Source: Vreelandella rituensis (GTDB lineage: Bacteria > Pseudomonadota > Gammaproteobacteria > Pseudomonadales > Halomonadaceae). From it: a DNA stretch of 64,000 nt. Numbering within the stretch: position 1 is the first letter of the stretch; every line of letters starts with the position of its first letter. A program made the position numbers and the translations under genes. The notes below the pieces were generated by a model. The model searched no databases. It saw only the letters and a list, made by a program, of their open reading frames with translations, and was not told where the DNA came from. The stretch spans positions 17,884-81,883 of the forward strand of contig NZ_QPIJ01000013.1 in NCBI RefSeq assembly GCF_003336665.1, in the 5' to 3' direction. This document shows, in pieces, positions 1 to 9,747 of this stretch.

Positions 1-505
1 GGTCCAGACCGATGTGGATAACACCGCCCAGAAAAGTCCCTGTGGACAACACAACCGTCTTGGAAAGAAAGCGAATGCCGGTTTCGGTCACCACACCGCA
101 AACGCTGTCGTTATCCACAATCAGATCGCCTGCCGCTTGCTGAAACAACGTCAGGTTGGGCTGGTTTTCCAGCATTCCCCGGATAGCGGATTTGTAGCGG
201 ATGCGATCGGCCTGGGCTCTTGTCGCTCGAACTGCCGGGCCTTTGCGAGCATTGAGCACACGAAACTGGATACCACCGAGGTCGGTTGCAAGCCCCATGG
301 CTCCCCCCAAGGCATCGATTTCCTTGACCAGATGGCTCTTGCCGATCCCGCCAATCGCTGGATTACAGGACATTTGCCCCAGGGTTTCGATGTTGTGGGT
401 CAGCAGCAGGGTCTGACTGCCCATGCGAGCGGAGGCCAGTGCGGCTTCAGTTCCCGCATGGCCTCCGCCGATGACGATGACGTCAAAGCGGTCGGGGTAA
501 TTCAA
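1..505 (-). CDS. mnmG: tRNA uridine-34 5-carboxymethylaminomethyl modification enzyme MnmG, 5' part only
   Basis: The FAD-binding partner of MnmE; together they install the cmnm5 group on U34 of certain tRNAs. Only the first 168 or so codons are in the window and the gene runs off the left edge. The N-terminus shows the dinucleotide-binding motif [12 protein letters not shown], then [20 protein letters not shown] and the LSTGTFLGG segment, all typical of MnmG. The start is a TTG at 505 with a GAGGTG ribosome site about 4 bases upstream, giving LNYPDRFDV, which matches the usual family start. The reading frame has two perfect DnaA boxes (13-21 and 111-119). In many gammaproteobacteria mnmG directly follows mnmE; here about 18 kb of other genes separate them. 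Confidence 0.93.
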   Translation of the reverse strand, partial: MNYPDRFDVIVIGGGHAGTEAALASARMGSQTLLLTHNIETLGQMSCNPAIGGIGKSHLVKEIDALGGAMGLATDLGGIQFRVLNARKGPAVRATRAQADRIRYKSAIRGMLENQPNLTLFQQAAGDLIVDNDSVCGVVTETGIRFLSKTVVLSTGTFLGGVIHIGLD

Positions 506-1071
506 AAGACACCTCGTCTTGCACCGATGACGGCGCGATGTGATCAGCCGGCAAGGACGCTGCCTTGGCGGTATTCAAAATGAAGCTGGGCAGTATAAAC
601 CTCCTGTGGGTAACCGTCAGGTTTTTCCACACCCTGTCAGCCAGCGACTCAAGTATTAAATAACAATATAAATATAAATAAAGAAGTTCTGTTGTTGTTG
701 TAATTACTAGTGTGGGCAAAATCTGTTATTAAGCCATTTAATCCTATAAAAATCATATTATTACGTTGTTGATGATCGCGGTTGAAAGCAGCGTACTACC
801 TGCTGGTTAACGGTGAACCTCCTGTGGATGAAAAGGCGCTTTATCCACAGGGCCAGTAATTCACGGTTTGTCCACCGCTCCATACCCTAGTTGTTACCGC
901 ACCTGTGAACAATTTTGCAAGCGTCCTTATTGTTTCGCTCATGCCTGCCATGCTCTGCCTGGGCAAAGGTTTCTCCACTGGCCAAAAATAAAGTTGTCCA
1001 CAGGCAAAAAAAAGGCCTATCACGAAGATAGGCCGGTAATTTAGGGTGCATTGCATGCCGAAACGTAGGTT
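506..1071. other. Non-coding DnaA-box cluster beside mnmG, candidate oriC
   Basis: A 566-base stretch with no convincing gene. It holds an AT-rich core at about 650-780 and several DnaA boxes: a perfect TTATCCACA at 841-849, and single-mismatch boxes at 605-613, 623-631, 823-831, 904-912 and 994-1002. Two more perfect boxes lie just inside mnmG (13-21, 111-119), plus a one-mismatch box at 41-49. In enterobacteria oriC sits beside mnmG, so this is a plausible origin. A rival cluster lies upstream of dnaA at 22.6-22.8 kb. Which one is used cannot be told from inspection. Near the right end, GGCCTAT and ATAGGCC (about 1013-1034) form a hairpin that could be a terminator for the leftward transporter operon. 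Confidence 0.6.
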
Positions 1072-1833
1072 TTAGTGAGTCAAAACCCGTGAAAGAAACG
1101 ACTGGGTACGTTCGTGTTGAGGGTTATCGAACAGGCTTTCGGGCTCTCCCTGTTCGGTGATTTCACCTTGATGGATAAAGATGACCCGGTCGGCCACTTC
1201 ACGGGCAAAGCCCATTTCGTGCGTCACGATCACCATGGTCATGCCTTCCTTGGCGAGCTCACGCATGGCGTCCAATACCTCCCCGATCATTTCCGGGTCC
1301 AGGGCCGAGGTGGGCTCATCGAACAGCATCAGGCGGGGTTCCATGGCCAAGGCACGCGCCAAGGCGACGCGTTGCTGTTGGCCACCGGAAAGCTGTGCGG
1401 GATATTTGTGAGCCTGATCGGTAATTCCCACGCGCTCGAGCAGGCGGTTGGCGGTTTCCAGGGCATCAGCGCGGCTCCAGCCGCGTACTTTCATCGGGGC
1501 GAGCGTTATGTTGTCGACCACGCTGAGGTGCGGAAACAGATTGAACTGCTGAAACACCATTCCGACTTCGGTACGAATACGCTGCAAGGCGCGGTTGCTC
1601 TTGCCAAAGGGTAGAAGCTGGCTGCCATCGACTTCCAGCTTGCCCAGCTGGTATTCCTCGAGGCCGTTGATACAGCGAATCAAGGTGGATTTGCCCGAGC
1701 CACTGGCCCCGATCACCACCACCACTTCACCGGGAACGATCTCCAGATCGATATCCTTCAATACGTGCAGGTTGCCAAAATGCTTGTTCAGCGCCTGCAT
1801 GCGCACGATGGGTTGGGTTGCATCATCATTCAT
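1072..1833 (-). CDS. Polar amino-acid ABC transporter, ATP-binding subunit
   Basis: Cytoplasmic ATPase that powers import of a polar amino acid, in the GlnQ/HisP family. The 253 residues show Walker [10 protein letters not shown] (42-50), Q-loop Gln95, signature LSGGQQQR (148-155), Walker B LMLFDEP (168-174) and switch His205. It is the last gene of a three-gene leftward operon: binding protein, permease, ATPase. The gap to the permease is 11 bases, with AAGGA ahead of the ATG. The substrate cannot be read from the ATPase; glutamine, glutamate/aspartate, histidine or cystine are all possible in this family. Confidence 0.93.
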   Translation of the reverse strand: MNDDATQPIVRMQALNKHFGNLHVLKDIDLEIVPGEVVVVIGASGSGKSTLIRCINGLEEYQLGKLEVDGSQLLPFGKSNRALQRIRTEVGMVFQQFNLFPHLSVVDNITLAPMKVRGWSRADALETANRLLERVGITDQAHKYPAQLSGGQQQRVALARALAMEPRLMLFDEPTSALDPEMIGEVLDAMRELAKEGMTMVIVTHEMGFAREVADRVIFIHQGEITEQGEPESLFDNPQHERTQSFLSRVLTH

Positions 1834-1844
1834 CGCAGGGGTCC

Positions 1845-2516
1845 TTATTGTCCGGCCAGGCCTCTACGCTCGAGTTGGCGCAGCAGGATTGAAAGCGTCC
1901 AGGTGATGACCAGGTACATTAGGGCCACCATGAAATAGACCTCCAGAGCGGTAAACGTCGTGGCGATGTAGATCTGCCCCTGACGTACCAACTCGCCGAC
2001 GCCGATCACCGAGAACAGCGAGGTATCCTTGATACTGATGATGCCTTGGTTGCCCAAGGGCGGAATCATGCGTCGGAAAGCCTGGGGCCAGATGACATAG
2101 CGAAAGGCCTGGGAGCGAGAAAGCCCCAGGGAAAGCGACGCTTCACGTTGCCCGCGTTCGATGGACTGCACGCCACCCCGCACGATTTCCGAAATATAGG
2201 CCCCGGAATTGACCGCAATGGCGGCTATGCCGGCGGTGAGCGCATTGATCGGACTACCCAGCAGTTGGGGCAAGCCATAGAAGATAAACAGCACCTGAAC
2301 CAGGATAGGCGTGCCACGGAACACTTCGACATACACGATTGCCGGCCAGCGTAGCCAGCGCAAGGGGCTGATACGTAACAGACCGAACAGGATGCCGATG
2401 AAAAAGCCGATGGCGAGGCCACCAAAGGAAATCAGTAGGGTCCAGGGGACGCCGGGGAGGAGGTGCGGAATCGAACCGAATGCCGCTGCCCAATCAAATT
2501 GAAAAGTGATTTCCAC
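1845..2516 (-). CDS. Polar amino-acid ABC transporter, permease subunit
   Basis: Inner-membrane channel subunit of the HisM/GlnP type, 223 residues, probably acting as a homodimer since the operon has only one permease. Hydrophobic segments occur near residues 24-47, 59-80, 94-106 and 190-212. The EAA loop that docks on the ATPase is visible as EASLSLG (125-131) followed by the RMIPPLGN segment. The start is a GTG at 2516 with a strong GGGAGGT ribosome site about 6 bases upstream. It lies between the ATPase gene and the binding-protein gene. Confidence 0.92.
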   Translation of the reverse strand: MEITFQFDWAAAFGSIPHLLPGVPWTLLISFGGLAIGFFIGILFGLLRISPLRWLRWPAIVYVEVFRGTPILVQVLFIFYGLPQLLGSPINALTAGIAAIAVNSGAYISEIVRGGVQSIERGQREASLSLGLSRSQAFRYVIWPQAFRRMIPPLGNQGIISIKDTSLFSVIGVGELVRQGQIYIATTFTALEVYFMVALMYLVITWTLSILLRQLERRGLAGQ

Positions 2517-2596
2517 AAACGTTACCTCCCGAGAGGTCAGTCATCGGTGACTGCCGGGGTTACCGGCATAGGCGAAAAGCCAGCCACCCACGAGAC

Positions 2597-2624
2597 AGGG
2601 CCGGGGGGATTACCGCCCGGCCCT
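2597..2624 (-). other. Hairpin between binding-protein and permease genes
   Basis: AGGGCCGGG (2597-2605) and CCCGGCCCT (2616-2624) form a perfect 9-bp, very GC-rich stem. No T-run follows on the minus strand, so it is more likely an RNA-stabilising or attenuating stem than a full terminator. In periplasmic transporter operons such a stem after the first gene is a known way of making more binding protein than membrane subunits; that role here is inferred. Confidence 0.6.
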
Positions 2625-2659
2625 GGGGTGGCCAGCAAAAGCGTCAGATCAGGAAAGGA

Positions 2660-3448
2660 TTATTCCTCGTTGGGCGCTTCGCCGAACCATTTTTCATAAA
2701 TCTCGGCATAGGTACCGTCGTCGCGCATGGCTTCCAGTGCCTCGTTGGTGGGTTCCACCCAGTCACTGCCCTTGTGGAAAACGATGCCGTACTGTTGGCC
2801 TTCATAAAGGGGGCCGACTACCTTGGTGCGGCCTTCCCCACGCGTCTGGGAGAAATAGGCGACATTGGGGGCGTCATAGAACGCTGCATCGACATTGCGT
2901 CCCAGCAGGGCCATGTACATGTCGGAGGTGCCGGGGTAAGGGGTGATTTCGGCATCGTCACCGAATTTTTCGGTTAAATAGTCGTAGCTTGTCGAGCCGA
3001 TCTTGGTGGCGATGTTCATGCCGGCGAGGTCATCGATCGTTTCTACGCTGTCGTTGTCGGCGCGCACGATGATGCGCAGACCGCTGTCGTAGTAGGGGTC
3101 GGAAAAGTCGACGATTTCAGCACGTTCTTCGGTGATGGTGACCCCGGCGATGGCGATTTCCTGATTGCCAGTCTGTACCGCAGGAATGATGCCGTTGAAT
3201 TCCATGGTGGTCAGATTGACATCGAAGCCGGCGCGTTCGGCGACTTCGTTGATGATATCCATGTCGAAACCGATCATCTCACCGGTATCGGCATCCATCA
3301 TTTCAAACGGCACGAAACTTGGATCGGTGACCACATTGACGGTGGGCGTTTGCGCCATGACGGCGGAAGCACTGCCCAGGCCGAGTGCGACAGCGGCGAC
3401 CAATGCGGTTTTAGGTAGGGCCAGGTAAGCCATGCGAGAAGGTTTCAT
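2660..3448 (-). CDS. Polar amino-acid ABC transporter, periplasmic binding protein
   Basis: First gene of the transporter operon, 262 residues. A signal peptide is clear: MKPSRMAYLALPKT, a hydrophobic stretch, and cleavage after AVMA (about residue 32). The mature protein has the bacterial family-3 solute-binding signature, with GFDMDIINEVAERAG near residues 59-73, then ITITEERAEIVDFSDPYYDSG-type sequence and the KIGSTSYDYL hinge segment. It delivers the amino acid to the permease in the periplasm. The specificity is unknown; GlnH-like proteins are the nearest kind I recognise. A GGGGA ribosome site precedes the ATG. Confidence 0.92.
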   Translation of the reverse strand: MKPSRMAYLALPKTALVAAVALGLGSASAVMAQTPTVNVVTDPSFVPFEMMDADTGEMIGFDMDIINEVAERAGFDVNLTTMEFNGIIPAVQTGNQEIAIAGVTITEERAEIVDFSDPYYDSGLRIIVRADNDSVETIDDLAGMNIATKIGSTSYDYLTEKFGDDAEITPYPGTSDMYMALLGRNVDAAFYDAPNVAYFSQTRGEGRTKVVGPLYEGQQYGIVFHKGSDWVEPTNEALEAMRDDGTYAEIYEKWFGEAPNEE

Positions 3449-3550
3449 AGGTGTCCCCGTGATCTGTTAACGGCCGATTGTCTCAGCGACGCCAGGCGTG
3501 CTTAACAATCGATTTTAATCTTGTGCCTGCTTAACAGTGGCGAGAAACCC

Positions 3551-3605
3551 CCAAGGCGTCAAGTTAGCGACATTGCGTTACGCCAACGCTGTATTGACGC
3601 CTTGG
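3551..3605. repeat. 12-bp perfect inverted repeat with nested stem downstream of erpA
   Basis: CCAAGGCGTCAA (3551-3562) is repeated inverted as TTGACGCCTTGG (3594-3605). Within the 31-base loop, GCGTT and AACGC can form a second small stem. The element sits between the erpA stop (3651, leftward) and the transporter operon start (3448), so it would lie in the 3' end of an erpA transcript or be a terminator. No long T-run follows, so ordinary Rho-independent termination is uncertain. Confidence 0.5.
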
Positions 3606-3650
3606 TCAGTCTTGGTAAGCAATCAAGCTTTTGGCTGGTTTCTTGTGAGG

Positions 3651-4004
3651 TTACACCATGAAGGAGGCGCCGCAGCCGCACGTGGTGGTGGCATTGGGGT
3701 TCTGTATGCGAAAACGAGCACCGGCCAGGCCTTCTTCGAAATCGACGGTGGAACCGACCAGGTATTGATAGGAAAGCGGGTCGACCACCAGCGAGACTTC
3801 ACCGAATGGAATCAGAGTATCGTCTTCGGTTACGTCTTCGGCGAAGTCGAAACCGTATTGGAAACCGGAACAGCCACCACCGGTGACGTACACCCGTAAT
3901 TTGAGTTCAGGGTTATTTTCTTCGGCGATCAACGCCTGAAGACGTTTTCGGGCACTGTCAGACAGCAACAGGGGTGTGGGAACAAAAGATTCTGCACCGC
4001 TCAT
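3651..4004 (-). CDS. erpA: Iron-sulfur cluster insertion protein ErpA
   Basis: A-type carrier that hands iron-sulfur clusters to apo-proteins, including isoprenoid-pathway enzymes in E. coli. It has 117 residues, the usual length. The three cluster-ligand cysteines are present: Cys45 in [10 protein letters not shown], and Cys109 and Cys111 in TTCGCGASF. The start at 4004 has a strong GGGAGGT ribosome site. It is a single leftward gene between argC and the amino-acid transporter. Its promoter appears to lie inside a palindrome (see 4055-4095). Confidence 0.95.
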   Translation of the reverse strand: MSGAESFVPTPLLLSDSARKRLQALIAEENNPELKLRVYVTGGGCSGFQYGFDFAEDVTEDDTLIPFGEVSLVVDPLSYQYLVGSTVDFEEGLAGARFRIQNPNATTTCGCGASFMV

Positions 4005-4054
4005 GGGTACCTCCCGCGAGCTTTAAGGAAAAAACGTGACTAGCTGATAAAGGG

Positions 4055-4095
4055 ATTATCGGTAATACCCAGTAAAAGGGTCAACTTTTACTGGG
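4055..4095 (-). promoter_or_regulatory. Putative erpA promoter embedded in an 11-bp palindrome
   Basis: On the minus strand a -35-like TTGACC (plus positions 4079-4084) is followed after 18 bases by a -10-like GATAAT (4055-4060), leading into erpA. The -35 hexamer is exactly the loop of a perfect inverted repeat: CCCAGTAAAAG (4068-4078) and CTTTTACTGGG (4085-4095). Such a dyad around a promoter suggests an operator. It does not look like the IscR sites I know. It could also serve as a weak terminator for argC, whose stop is at 4121. Confidence 0.5.
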
Positions 4096-4120
4096 GCGTG
4101 GGAAGTTCGCGAGAAACGAA

Positions 4121-5155
4121 TCAGGGCATGACGGCAGGCGCGTCCAGACCCCTGCGCTCATCCAGACCGAACATCAGATTGAGGGTTTGAATTGCCTGTC
4201 CGGAGGCACCCTTGACCAGGTTGTCGATGACGGACAGCACCACCACGGTATTGCCGTTGCCCGGACGATGCACCGCCAGACGGCAGGTATTGGTGCCTTT
4301 GACGCTACGTGTTTCCGGATGGCTGCCTGCGGGTAACACATCGACGAACGGCTCGTTGGCGTAGCGGGCTTCGAACAGGGCCTGGAGATCTTCCGGTTCG
4401 GCTGTCAGCTGGCTGTAAAGCGTGGCGTGAATACCGCGTATCATCGGCGTCAAGTGTGGCACGAAAGTCAGGCCGGTGTCGCTACCGGCAATATCTTTCA
4501 ACCCTTGACGGATTTCCGGCAAGTGGCGATGGCCCGACGCCCCATACGCTTTCATCGATTCGCTGGCTTCGGCCAGCAGCGAAGGTACCTTGGCACCGCG
4601 CCCGGCCCCGGTGACCCCGGATTTGCAATCGGCGATCAATTGGGTCGGGTCGATCAAGCCGGCCTCGAGCAGCGGCAGGTAGCCCAACTGTACCGCGGTG
4701 GGATAACAGCCGGGCACCGCAATCAGGCGTGCCGACTTGATACGCTCGCGGTGCATTTCGGGCAGGCCGTAAACCGCTTCCTGCAGCAGCTCCGGAGCAC
4801 CGTGGGGCTGGTCGTACCAGTGCGCCCATTCGTCGACGTCGCGCAGACGAAAATCAGCGGAAAGATCGATCACTCGGGTGCCTTGGGCGAGTAGTTCACC
4901 GGCCAGGGCGTGAGCGACCCCATGAGGGGTGGCGAAGAACACCGCATCCATGGCGCCCAGGCGTTTTGCCTCAGGCTCGCTGAATGTCAGGTTGTCGTAA
5001 TGACCGCGCAGATTGGGATACATGTCACAGACCTTCATCCCGGCTTCCGAACGCGAGGTGATGGCCTCGACACTGACGTCGCGGTGATGCGCCAGCAAGC
5101 GTAGCAGTTCGACACCGGTATAGCCTGTGCCGCCGACGATTCCGACCTTGATCAC
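4121..5155 (-). CDS. argC: N-acetyl-gamma-glutamyl-phosphate reductase
   Basis: Arginine biosynthesis: NADPH-dependent reduction of N-acetylglutamyl phosphate to the semialdehyde. The protein starts [21 protein letters not shown], with the nucleotide-binding GGTGYTG. The active-site Cys150 is in [10 protein letters not shown] place the start at the GTG at 5155 because AAGGAG lies 6 bases upstream and the product then begins exactly like other ArgC proteins (344 residues). An ATG at 5188 would add 11 unrelated residues. No other arginine gene is adjacent. Confidence 0.93.
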   Translation of the reverse strand: MIKVGIVGGTGYTGVELLRLLAHHRDVSVEAITSRSEAGMKVCDMYPNLRGHYDNLTFSEPEAKRLGAMDAVFFATPHGVAHALAGELLAQGTRVIDLSADFRLRDVDEWAHWYDQPHGAPELLQEAVYGLPEMHRERIKSARLIAVPGCYPTAVQLGYLPLLEAGLIDPTQLIADCKSGVTGAGRGAKVPSLLAEASESMKAYGASGHRHLPEIRQGLKDIAGSDTGLTFVPHLTPMIRGIHATLYSQLTAEPEDLQALFEARYANEPFVDVLPAGSHPETRSVKGTNTCRLAVHRPGNGNTVVVLSVIDNLVKGASGQAIQTLNLMFGLDERRGLDAPAVMP

Positions 5156-5364
5156 GATGAACTCCTTGGCGTTTTCACATTGAGACAACCGGCCAAACTC
5201 ATCCGCCGGGCTGTCGAAGGGTTACTCGCTATGATACACAAGAGGACAAGCTAATAGCGGCATTGCGGCATCAGCCCCTTGGATGTCTTTATTTCGAGAG
5301 TACTGCCTCGGGGTTTCTATCACAGAATCGGTCTTAAGAACTTTGCAATCAAGGAAAGGTGCTC

Positions 5365-7149
5365 GTGTCGCGTTTTTCACGTTCGGATTTCACGCTGGAG
5401 AGTTTTCGTCGCCAACTGGCCAACGTCGATGCGTTGCCCCAGTTATGTGTGCTGGGCATGGTTTCCGGGGTCATCACCGGCGCCTTGATGGTGGGATTTC
5501 GCTTGTTGCTCGATTGGGGCGCCAATGTCTATATGCCCGAAGGCAACCCGGAAGCCTTCGAAGGCTTGGCCCCCTGGTTTCGTGCGCTGCTGCCAATCGT
5601 CACGGTGATCCTTATCGGTGTCTTGCTATGGCGCCAGAAACCCACCGCACGCAAGCTGGGCGTCAGCCATGTCATTGAACGGCTGACTTACCATCAAGGC
5701 CGCTTCCCGTTGCGTAACTGGCTCAACCAATGGTGGGTGGGGGTGGTGTCGGTACTCGGCGGGCTTTCCGCGGGGCGTGAAGGCCCGGCCATTCATCTGG
5801 GGGCGGCGGCCGCCAGTGGGCTCGGGCAACAGCTGCGCTTGCCGCATAACAGTCTGCGGGTGCTGGTGGCCTGCGGTACCGCCGCCGGTATCTCCGCTTC
5901 GTTCAATACACCGCTCGCCGGGGTCATCTTCGCCATGGAAGTGGTCATGATGGAATATACCCTGATGAGCTTCATGCCGGTGATGCTGGCCTCTACCATG
6001 GGGGCGCTCGTGGCCCAGCTGGTGTATGGCAGTGAAGCGGCTTTTCCGGTTCCGGATGTTTCTCTGGGCTCCTTGATCAATCTACCCTGGGTGGTGTTGA
6101 TGGGGTTGATGATTGGCCTGTTGGCAGGTGCCTTCATCCATGTGTCGCGTACCCCCCGTATCACTCGGTTACCCCTGTGGCTGCGCTTGGCCCTCGTGGG
6201 GGTCGTTACCGGGGGTGTCGCCTTGTGGTACCCCCAGGTGCAAGGGATCGGTTATGACAGCCTGGCCGCGGCACTTAACGGCCAACTGAGTGTGGATGTC
6301 CTGTTGGCCTTGATCATCGCCAAGTTGCTGCTCACCGCCTTGACCGTTGCCAGTGGCATTCCTATCGGGATCATCGGCCCGGTGTTGGTGGTCGGGGCGG
6401 CGAGTGGTGCCCTGAGCGGTTTGCTCGGAGGGCTGGTCTGGCCGGAAATAGCTTCCGAGGTGGGCGTATACGCGATGCTGGGAATGGCCGCGATGATGGC
6501 GGCGGTTCTCCAGGCACCGTTAGCCGCATTGATGGCACTCCTCGAGCTGACCCATAACCCCACCATCATGTTGCCGGGCATGTTGGCGGTGGTGGTGGCT
6601 TGTCTCACCTCGCGCCAGCTTGCCGGGTGTGAAGGGTTTTTCATCAGCTCGACGCGTTACGGTCGCCATCCCTTGCAACAACCCTTGATGCAGGCACTTT
6701 CCCGGGTGTCCGTACCAGCGGTGATGGAGCGCAGTGTCGAACGTACCACGCGAATGCTTTCCCCGGAGGAGGCCCGACGGCTATTGGAAAGCAATCCGGT
6801 TTGGCTGGTGATCGAGCGCTCCACCGAAGATAAACCGGTGCTGGCGCTGAAGGCGGCGGAACTGGCGCGCTGGATGATCGATCATGAAGATGCCCCGGAT
6901 CACTACGAAGGCTTGAATGCGGACGGCTTGATCGATCTGTTGGAGATTCCCGGAGAACGCCTGGAAATGGCGCCCATCGGCTTGCAGGCGACCCTGTCTG
7001 AAGCCTTTATTGCCTTGCAAAACGATGCGCTTGGTGCCCTTTACGTGGTGCACGGACACCGGCCCAAGCAGAAACGAATTTCCGGTATCATCACCCGCGA
7101 CGCCATAGAGCGGTATTATCGGTACACCGACACCGGGCCGACTGGATAA
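5365..7149 (+). CDS. ClC-family chloride channel or chloride/proton antiporter with C-terminal regulatory domain
   Basis: Inner-membrane anion transporter of about 594 residues. The membrane part (about residues 25-430) shows the ClC signature GREGPAIHLG and the later ASGIPIGIIGP filter segment. The C-terminal 150 residues (about 440-594) are soluble, carry an IITRDAIERYY ending, and look like a CBS-pair-type regulatory region. The start is probably the GTG at 5365, spaced well from AAGGAAAGG; a GTG at 5359 in the same frame overlaps that site. hemJ follows after 19 bases and may be co-transcribed. The exact ion coupling cannot be told from sequence alone. Confidence 0.88.
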   Translation: MSRFSRSDFTLESFRRQLANVDALPQLCVLGMVSGVITGALMVGFRLLLDWGANVYMPEGNPEAFEGLAPWFRALLPIVTVILIGVLLWRQKPTARKLGVSHVIERLTYHQGRFPLRNWLNQWWVGVVSVLGGLSAGREGPAIHLGAAAASGLGQQLRLPHNSLRVLVACGTAAGISASFNTPLAGVIFAMEVVMMEYTLMSFMPVMLASTMGALVAQLVYGSEAAFPVPDVSLGSLINLPWVVLMGLMIGLLAGAFIHVSRTPRITRLPLWLRLALVGVVTGGVALWYPQVQGIGYDSLAAALNGQLSVDVLLALIIAKLLLTALTVASGIPIGIIGPVLVVGAASGALSGLLGGLVWPEIASEVGVYAMLGMAAMMAAVLQAPLAALMALLELTHNPTIMLPGMLAVVVACLTSRQLAGCEGFFISSTRYGRHPLQQPLMQALSRVSVPAVMERSVERTTRMLSPEEARRLLESNPVWLVIERSTEDKPVLALKAAELARWMIDHEDAPDHYEGLNADGLIDLLEIPGERLEMAPIGLQATLSEAFIALQNDALGALYVVHGHRPKQKRISGIITRDAIERYYRYTDTGPTG

Positions 7150-7168
7150 ACAACCCAAAGGAGTTTGC

Positions 7169-7600
7169 ATGTACGACTGGATAAAAGCGTTACACCTGAT
7201 TGCCATGGTGACCTGGTTCGCCGCCCTTTTCTATTTGCCGCGCTTATATGTGTATCACGCCATGGCTCGCGACAAAGGTGACCATCAAGCCATGGAGTAT
7301 TTCAAGACCATGGAGCGCAAGCTGTATCGCGGCATCATGACGCCTTCCATGATCGCGGTGGTCCTGTTTGGTGGCTGGCTTTTATACCTGGTACCCGGCT
7401 GGTTCACGCAAGGCTGGCTGCATACCAAATTATTGCTGGTAGTGATATTGATTGCCTACCATCATGTGTGTCTCATTTACCTCAAGCAGTTCGCTGAGGA
7501 CCGCTGCACGCGAAGCAATATATTCTTTCGCTGGTTCAATGAAATGCCGGTGATCGCGCTGATCATCATTATCGTGCTGGCGATTGTGAAACCCTATTGA
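7169..7600 (+). CDS. hemJ: Protoporphyrinogen IX oxidase, HemJ type
   Basis: Small membrane enzyme (143 residues) that oxidises protoporphyrinogen IX in heme synthesis where HemG/HemY are not used. The N-terminal IKALHLIAMVTWFAALFYLP with His9, the LYRGIMTPSM segment, and four hydrophobic helices (about 5-25, 58-77, 85-105, 125-143) fit the family. The ATG follows AAAGGAG. Its stop overlaps the thiD start by one base (TGATG), so the two are translationally coupled. hemL, another heme gene, follows thiD. Confidence 0.9.
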   Translation: MYDWIKALHLIAMVTWFAALFYLPRLYVYHAMARDKGDHQAMEYFKTMERKLYRGIMTPSMIAVVLFGGWLLYLVPGWFTQGWLHTKLLLVVILIAYHHVCLIYLKQFAEDRCTRSNIFFRWFNEMPVIALIIIIVLAIVKPY

Positions 7601-8406
7601 TGGGGACTCCGTTACCGCCGGTTGTGTTGGTGTTAGGTGGTCATGACCCCACCGGTGGCGCCGGTATAGTTGCCGACAGTGAAGCGATTGCTGCCTGTGG
7701 TGGCTGGGCATTCACCATTCCAACGGCCTTGACCGTACAGAACTGTCGGAATGTGTCTCAGGTAATGCCGGTGGCCCCGGCGCTTATCCATGCCATGGTC
7801 AAGGCGCTGAAGGACATGGAAATCGCCGCCATCAAAGTGGGTCTGATTGCTGATGAGGCTACCTTGCAGGTTGTCGAAACAGTGATCCGAAGTTTTCCCG
7901 GGATACCTGTGGTGGTCGACCCGGTGCTTAAAGCCGGCGGAGGCGCTGAGTTATCCACAGAGGGTTTGCTCGATAGCTTTTGTCAGCGCCTGCTACCCCT
8001 TGTGGATATCTTGACGCCCAACCGACTTGAGCTGGCGCGTTTGACCCCCGAGATCCAAAATATCAATGACGATACGGCCCGTGCCGTTGCGCTGATAAGA
8101 CAAGGCTGCCAGGCGGTGCTGGTGACCGGAACCGATGACCCTATTCCGGGCAGTGAAGGCAACGTGGTAACCCATACGTTGCATGCGCCGGAAACCACAC
8201 GCCAGTGGCAATGGCCGCGCCTGGAAGGCAGCTTTCATGGCTCCGGCTGTACCTTGGCCGCCGCTTTGGCCGCGCGCCTGGCGGTAGGTGAGCGTTTACC
8301 TATGGCCTGTGAGCAAGCGCAGCGCTTTACCTGGCAGGCCTTATCCCAGAGCTATCGACCGTCCCAAGGGCAATCCCTGCCCTGTCGTTTACGTCGCGAT
8401 GGGTGA
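7600..8406 (+). CDS. thiD: Hydroxymethylpyrimidine/phosphomethylpyrimidine kinase
   Basis: Thiamine biosynthesis kinase that makes HMP-pyrophosphate in two phosphorylations. The 268-residue product begins with GGHDPTGGAGIVAD, has TALTVQN, the VVVDPVLKA strand, and ends with the GSFHGSGCTLAAALAA anion-hole motif of ribokinase-like kinases, so the catalytic region looks intact. The ATG at 7600 overlaps the hemJ stop; a TTG one codon earlier is less likely. In Pseudomonas thiE lies between thiD and hemL; it is absent here. Confidence 0.92.
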   Translation: MGTPLPPVVLVLGGHDPTGGAGIVADSEAIAACGGWAFTIPTALTVQNCRNVSQVMPVAPALIHAMVKALKDMEIAAIKVGLIADEATLQVVETVIRSFPGIPVVVDPVLKAGGGAELSTEGLLDSFCQRLLPLVDILTPNRLELARLTPEIQNINDDTARAVALIRQGCQAVLVTGTDDPIPGSEGNVVTHTLHAPETTRQWQWPRLEGSFHGSGCTLAAALAARLAVGERLPMACEQAQRFTWQALSQSYRPSQGQSLPCRLRRDG

Positions 8407-8433
8407 TTTTTTATTCTGATCAATGAGGGCACG

Positions 8434-9714
8434 ATGACAACATCCGCCGAATTATTCGAACTCGCCAGCCGCCACATTCCCGGCGGTGTCAATTCACCCG
8501 TGCGCGCCTTCAAGGGCTTGCATCGTCCCCCGGTATTCATGGAGCGCGCCCAGGGCGCTTATCTGTTTGATGTAGAAGGCAACCGCTACGTGGATTACGT
8601 GGGTTCCTGGGGCCCGATGATCACCGGTCATGCCGACCCGGATGTACTGGCCGCAGTGCGCGCTCGGTTGGATAACGGCCTTTCCTTCGGTACTCCGACG
8701 GCCATTGAAACCACCATGGCCGACTTGATCTGCGAAATGATCCCCAGCATCGAGATGGTCCGCATGACCAGCTCAGGTACTGAAGCCACGATGTCGGCAA
8801 TTCGCCTGGCACGCGGATTTACCGGGCGGGACAAGATCGTCAAATTCGAAGGCAACTACCACGGTCATTCGGATTCACTGCTGGTCAAGGCCGGTTCAGG
8901 CGCCTTGACTCATGGGGTGCCCAATTCCCCAGGGGTACCCGCCTCACTTGCCGAACATACCATCACGCTCTCGTTCAACGACCCGGAAGGCGTCGAGCAG
9001 TGCTTCAGCGAGCTTGGCGATGAGATTGCCGGCATCATCGTCGAGCCGGTGGCCGGCAATATGAATTGCATTCCCCCCCAGCCGGACTTTCTGGAAACCC
9101 TGCGTCGTGTGTGTAACGAGCACGGCAGTGTGCTGATTTTCGATGAAGTGATGACCGGCTTTCGGGTGGCCATGGGCGGTGCTCAAGCGCATTACGGGGT
9201 TACGCCGGATTTGACCTGTCTGGGCAAGATCGTGGGGGGCGGAATGCCGGTGGGCGCCTTCGGTGGCAAGCGCGAGATCATGGAGCAAATCTCCCCACTG
9301 GGCCCGGTCTATCATGCGGGTACCTTATCGGGTAACCCCCTGGCGATGGCTGCGGGTATCACGCTACTCACCAAATTGCAGGTGCCCGGTTTTCATGCCT
9401 CTCTGACCCAGCGTGTGGAAACTCTTTGCCATGGTCTTCAAGAGCGCGCAGATGCCGCTGAAATTCCCATGCTGACCCAGCATGCCGGAGGTATGTTCGG
9501 GGTGTTTTTCACCGCGCAACGTCGTGTGGATAACTTTGCTCAAGCGACAGCCTGCGACCCGGAAGCTTTCCGGCGTTTCTTCGGCGCTATGCTCGATCAA
9601 GGCGTTTACCTCGCGCCTTCGGCATTTGAGGCCGGCTTCATGTCCAGTGCTCACACCGCCGAAGATATTCAATTGACGCTGGACGCCGCTGAAAAGGCAT
9701 TTTCTCTAATGTAA
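8434..9714 (+). CDS. hemL: Glutamate-1-semialdehyde 2,1-aminomutase
   Basis: PLP enzyme that turns glutamate-1-semialdehyde into 5-aminolevulinate, the precursor of heme and other tetrapyrroles. Its 426 residues are the family length. Lys265 in [17 protein letters not shown] is the PLP-binding lysine. [16 protein letters not shown] (113-128) and DEVMTGFR (237-244) are the usual cofactor-contact segments. GAGGG precedes the ATG. It is the last gene of a clC-hemJ-thiD-hemL run and is followed by a strong terminator. Confidence 0.96.
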   Translation: MTTSAELFELASRHIPGGVNSPVRAFKGLHRPPVFMERAQGAYLFDVEGNRYVDYVGSWGPMITGHADPDVLAAVRARLDNGLSFGTPTAIETTMADLICEMIPSIEMVRMTSSGTEATMSAIRLARGFTGRDKIVKFEGNYHGHSDSLLVKAGSGALTHGVPNSPGVPASLAEHTITLSFNDPEGVEQCFSELGDEIAGIIVEPVAGNMNCIPPQPDFLETLRRVCNEHGSVLIFDEVMTGFRVAMGGAQAHYGVTPDLTCLGKIVGGGMPVGAFGGKREIMEQISPLGPVYHAGTLSGNPLAMAAGITLLTKLQVPGFHASLTQRVETLCHGLQERADAAEIPMLTQHAGGMFGVFFTAQRRVDNFAQATACDPEAFRRFFGAMLDQGVYLAPSAFEAGFMSSAHTAEDIQLTLDAAEKAFSLM

Positions 9715-9747
9715 CTTAATGTTGTTTCCGCGTTAAACGCTATACTG

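Noticed and set aside
14..583. Long plus-strand open frame opposite mnmG
   Set aside because: It is the antisense shadow of mnmG, whose minus-strand product has clear FAD and [10 protein letters not shown] motifs.
5283..5678. Plus-strand frame overlapping the start of the ClC gene
   Set aside because: It overlaps the ClC coding region in another frame and has no recognisable domain.
7950..7959. Perfect DnaA box inside thiD, and another inside mnmE (about 18738)
   Set aside because: Isolated single boxes within genes, with no cluster or AT-rich element, so not counted as origin parts.
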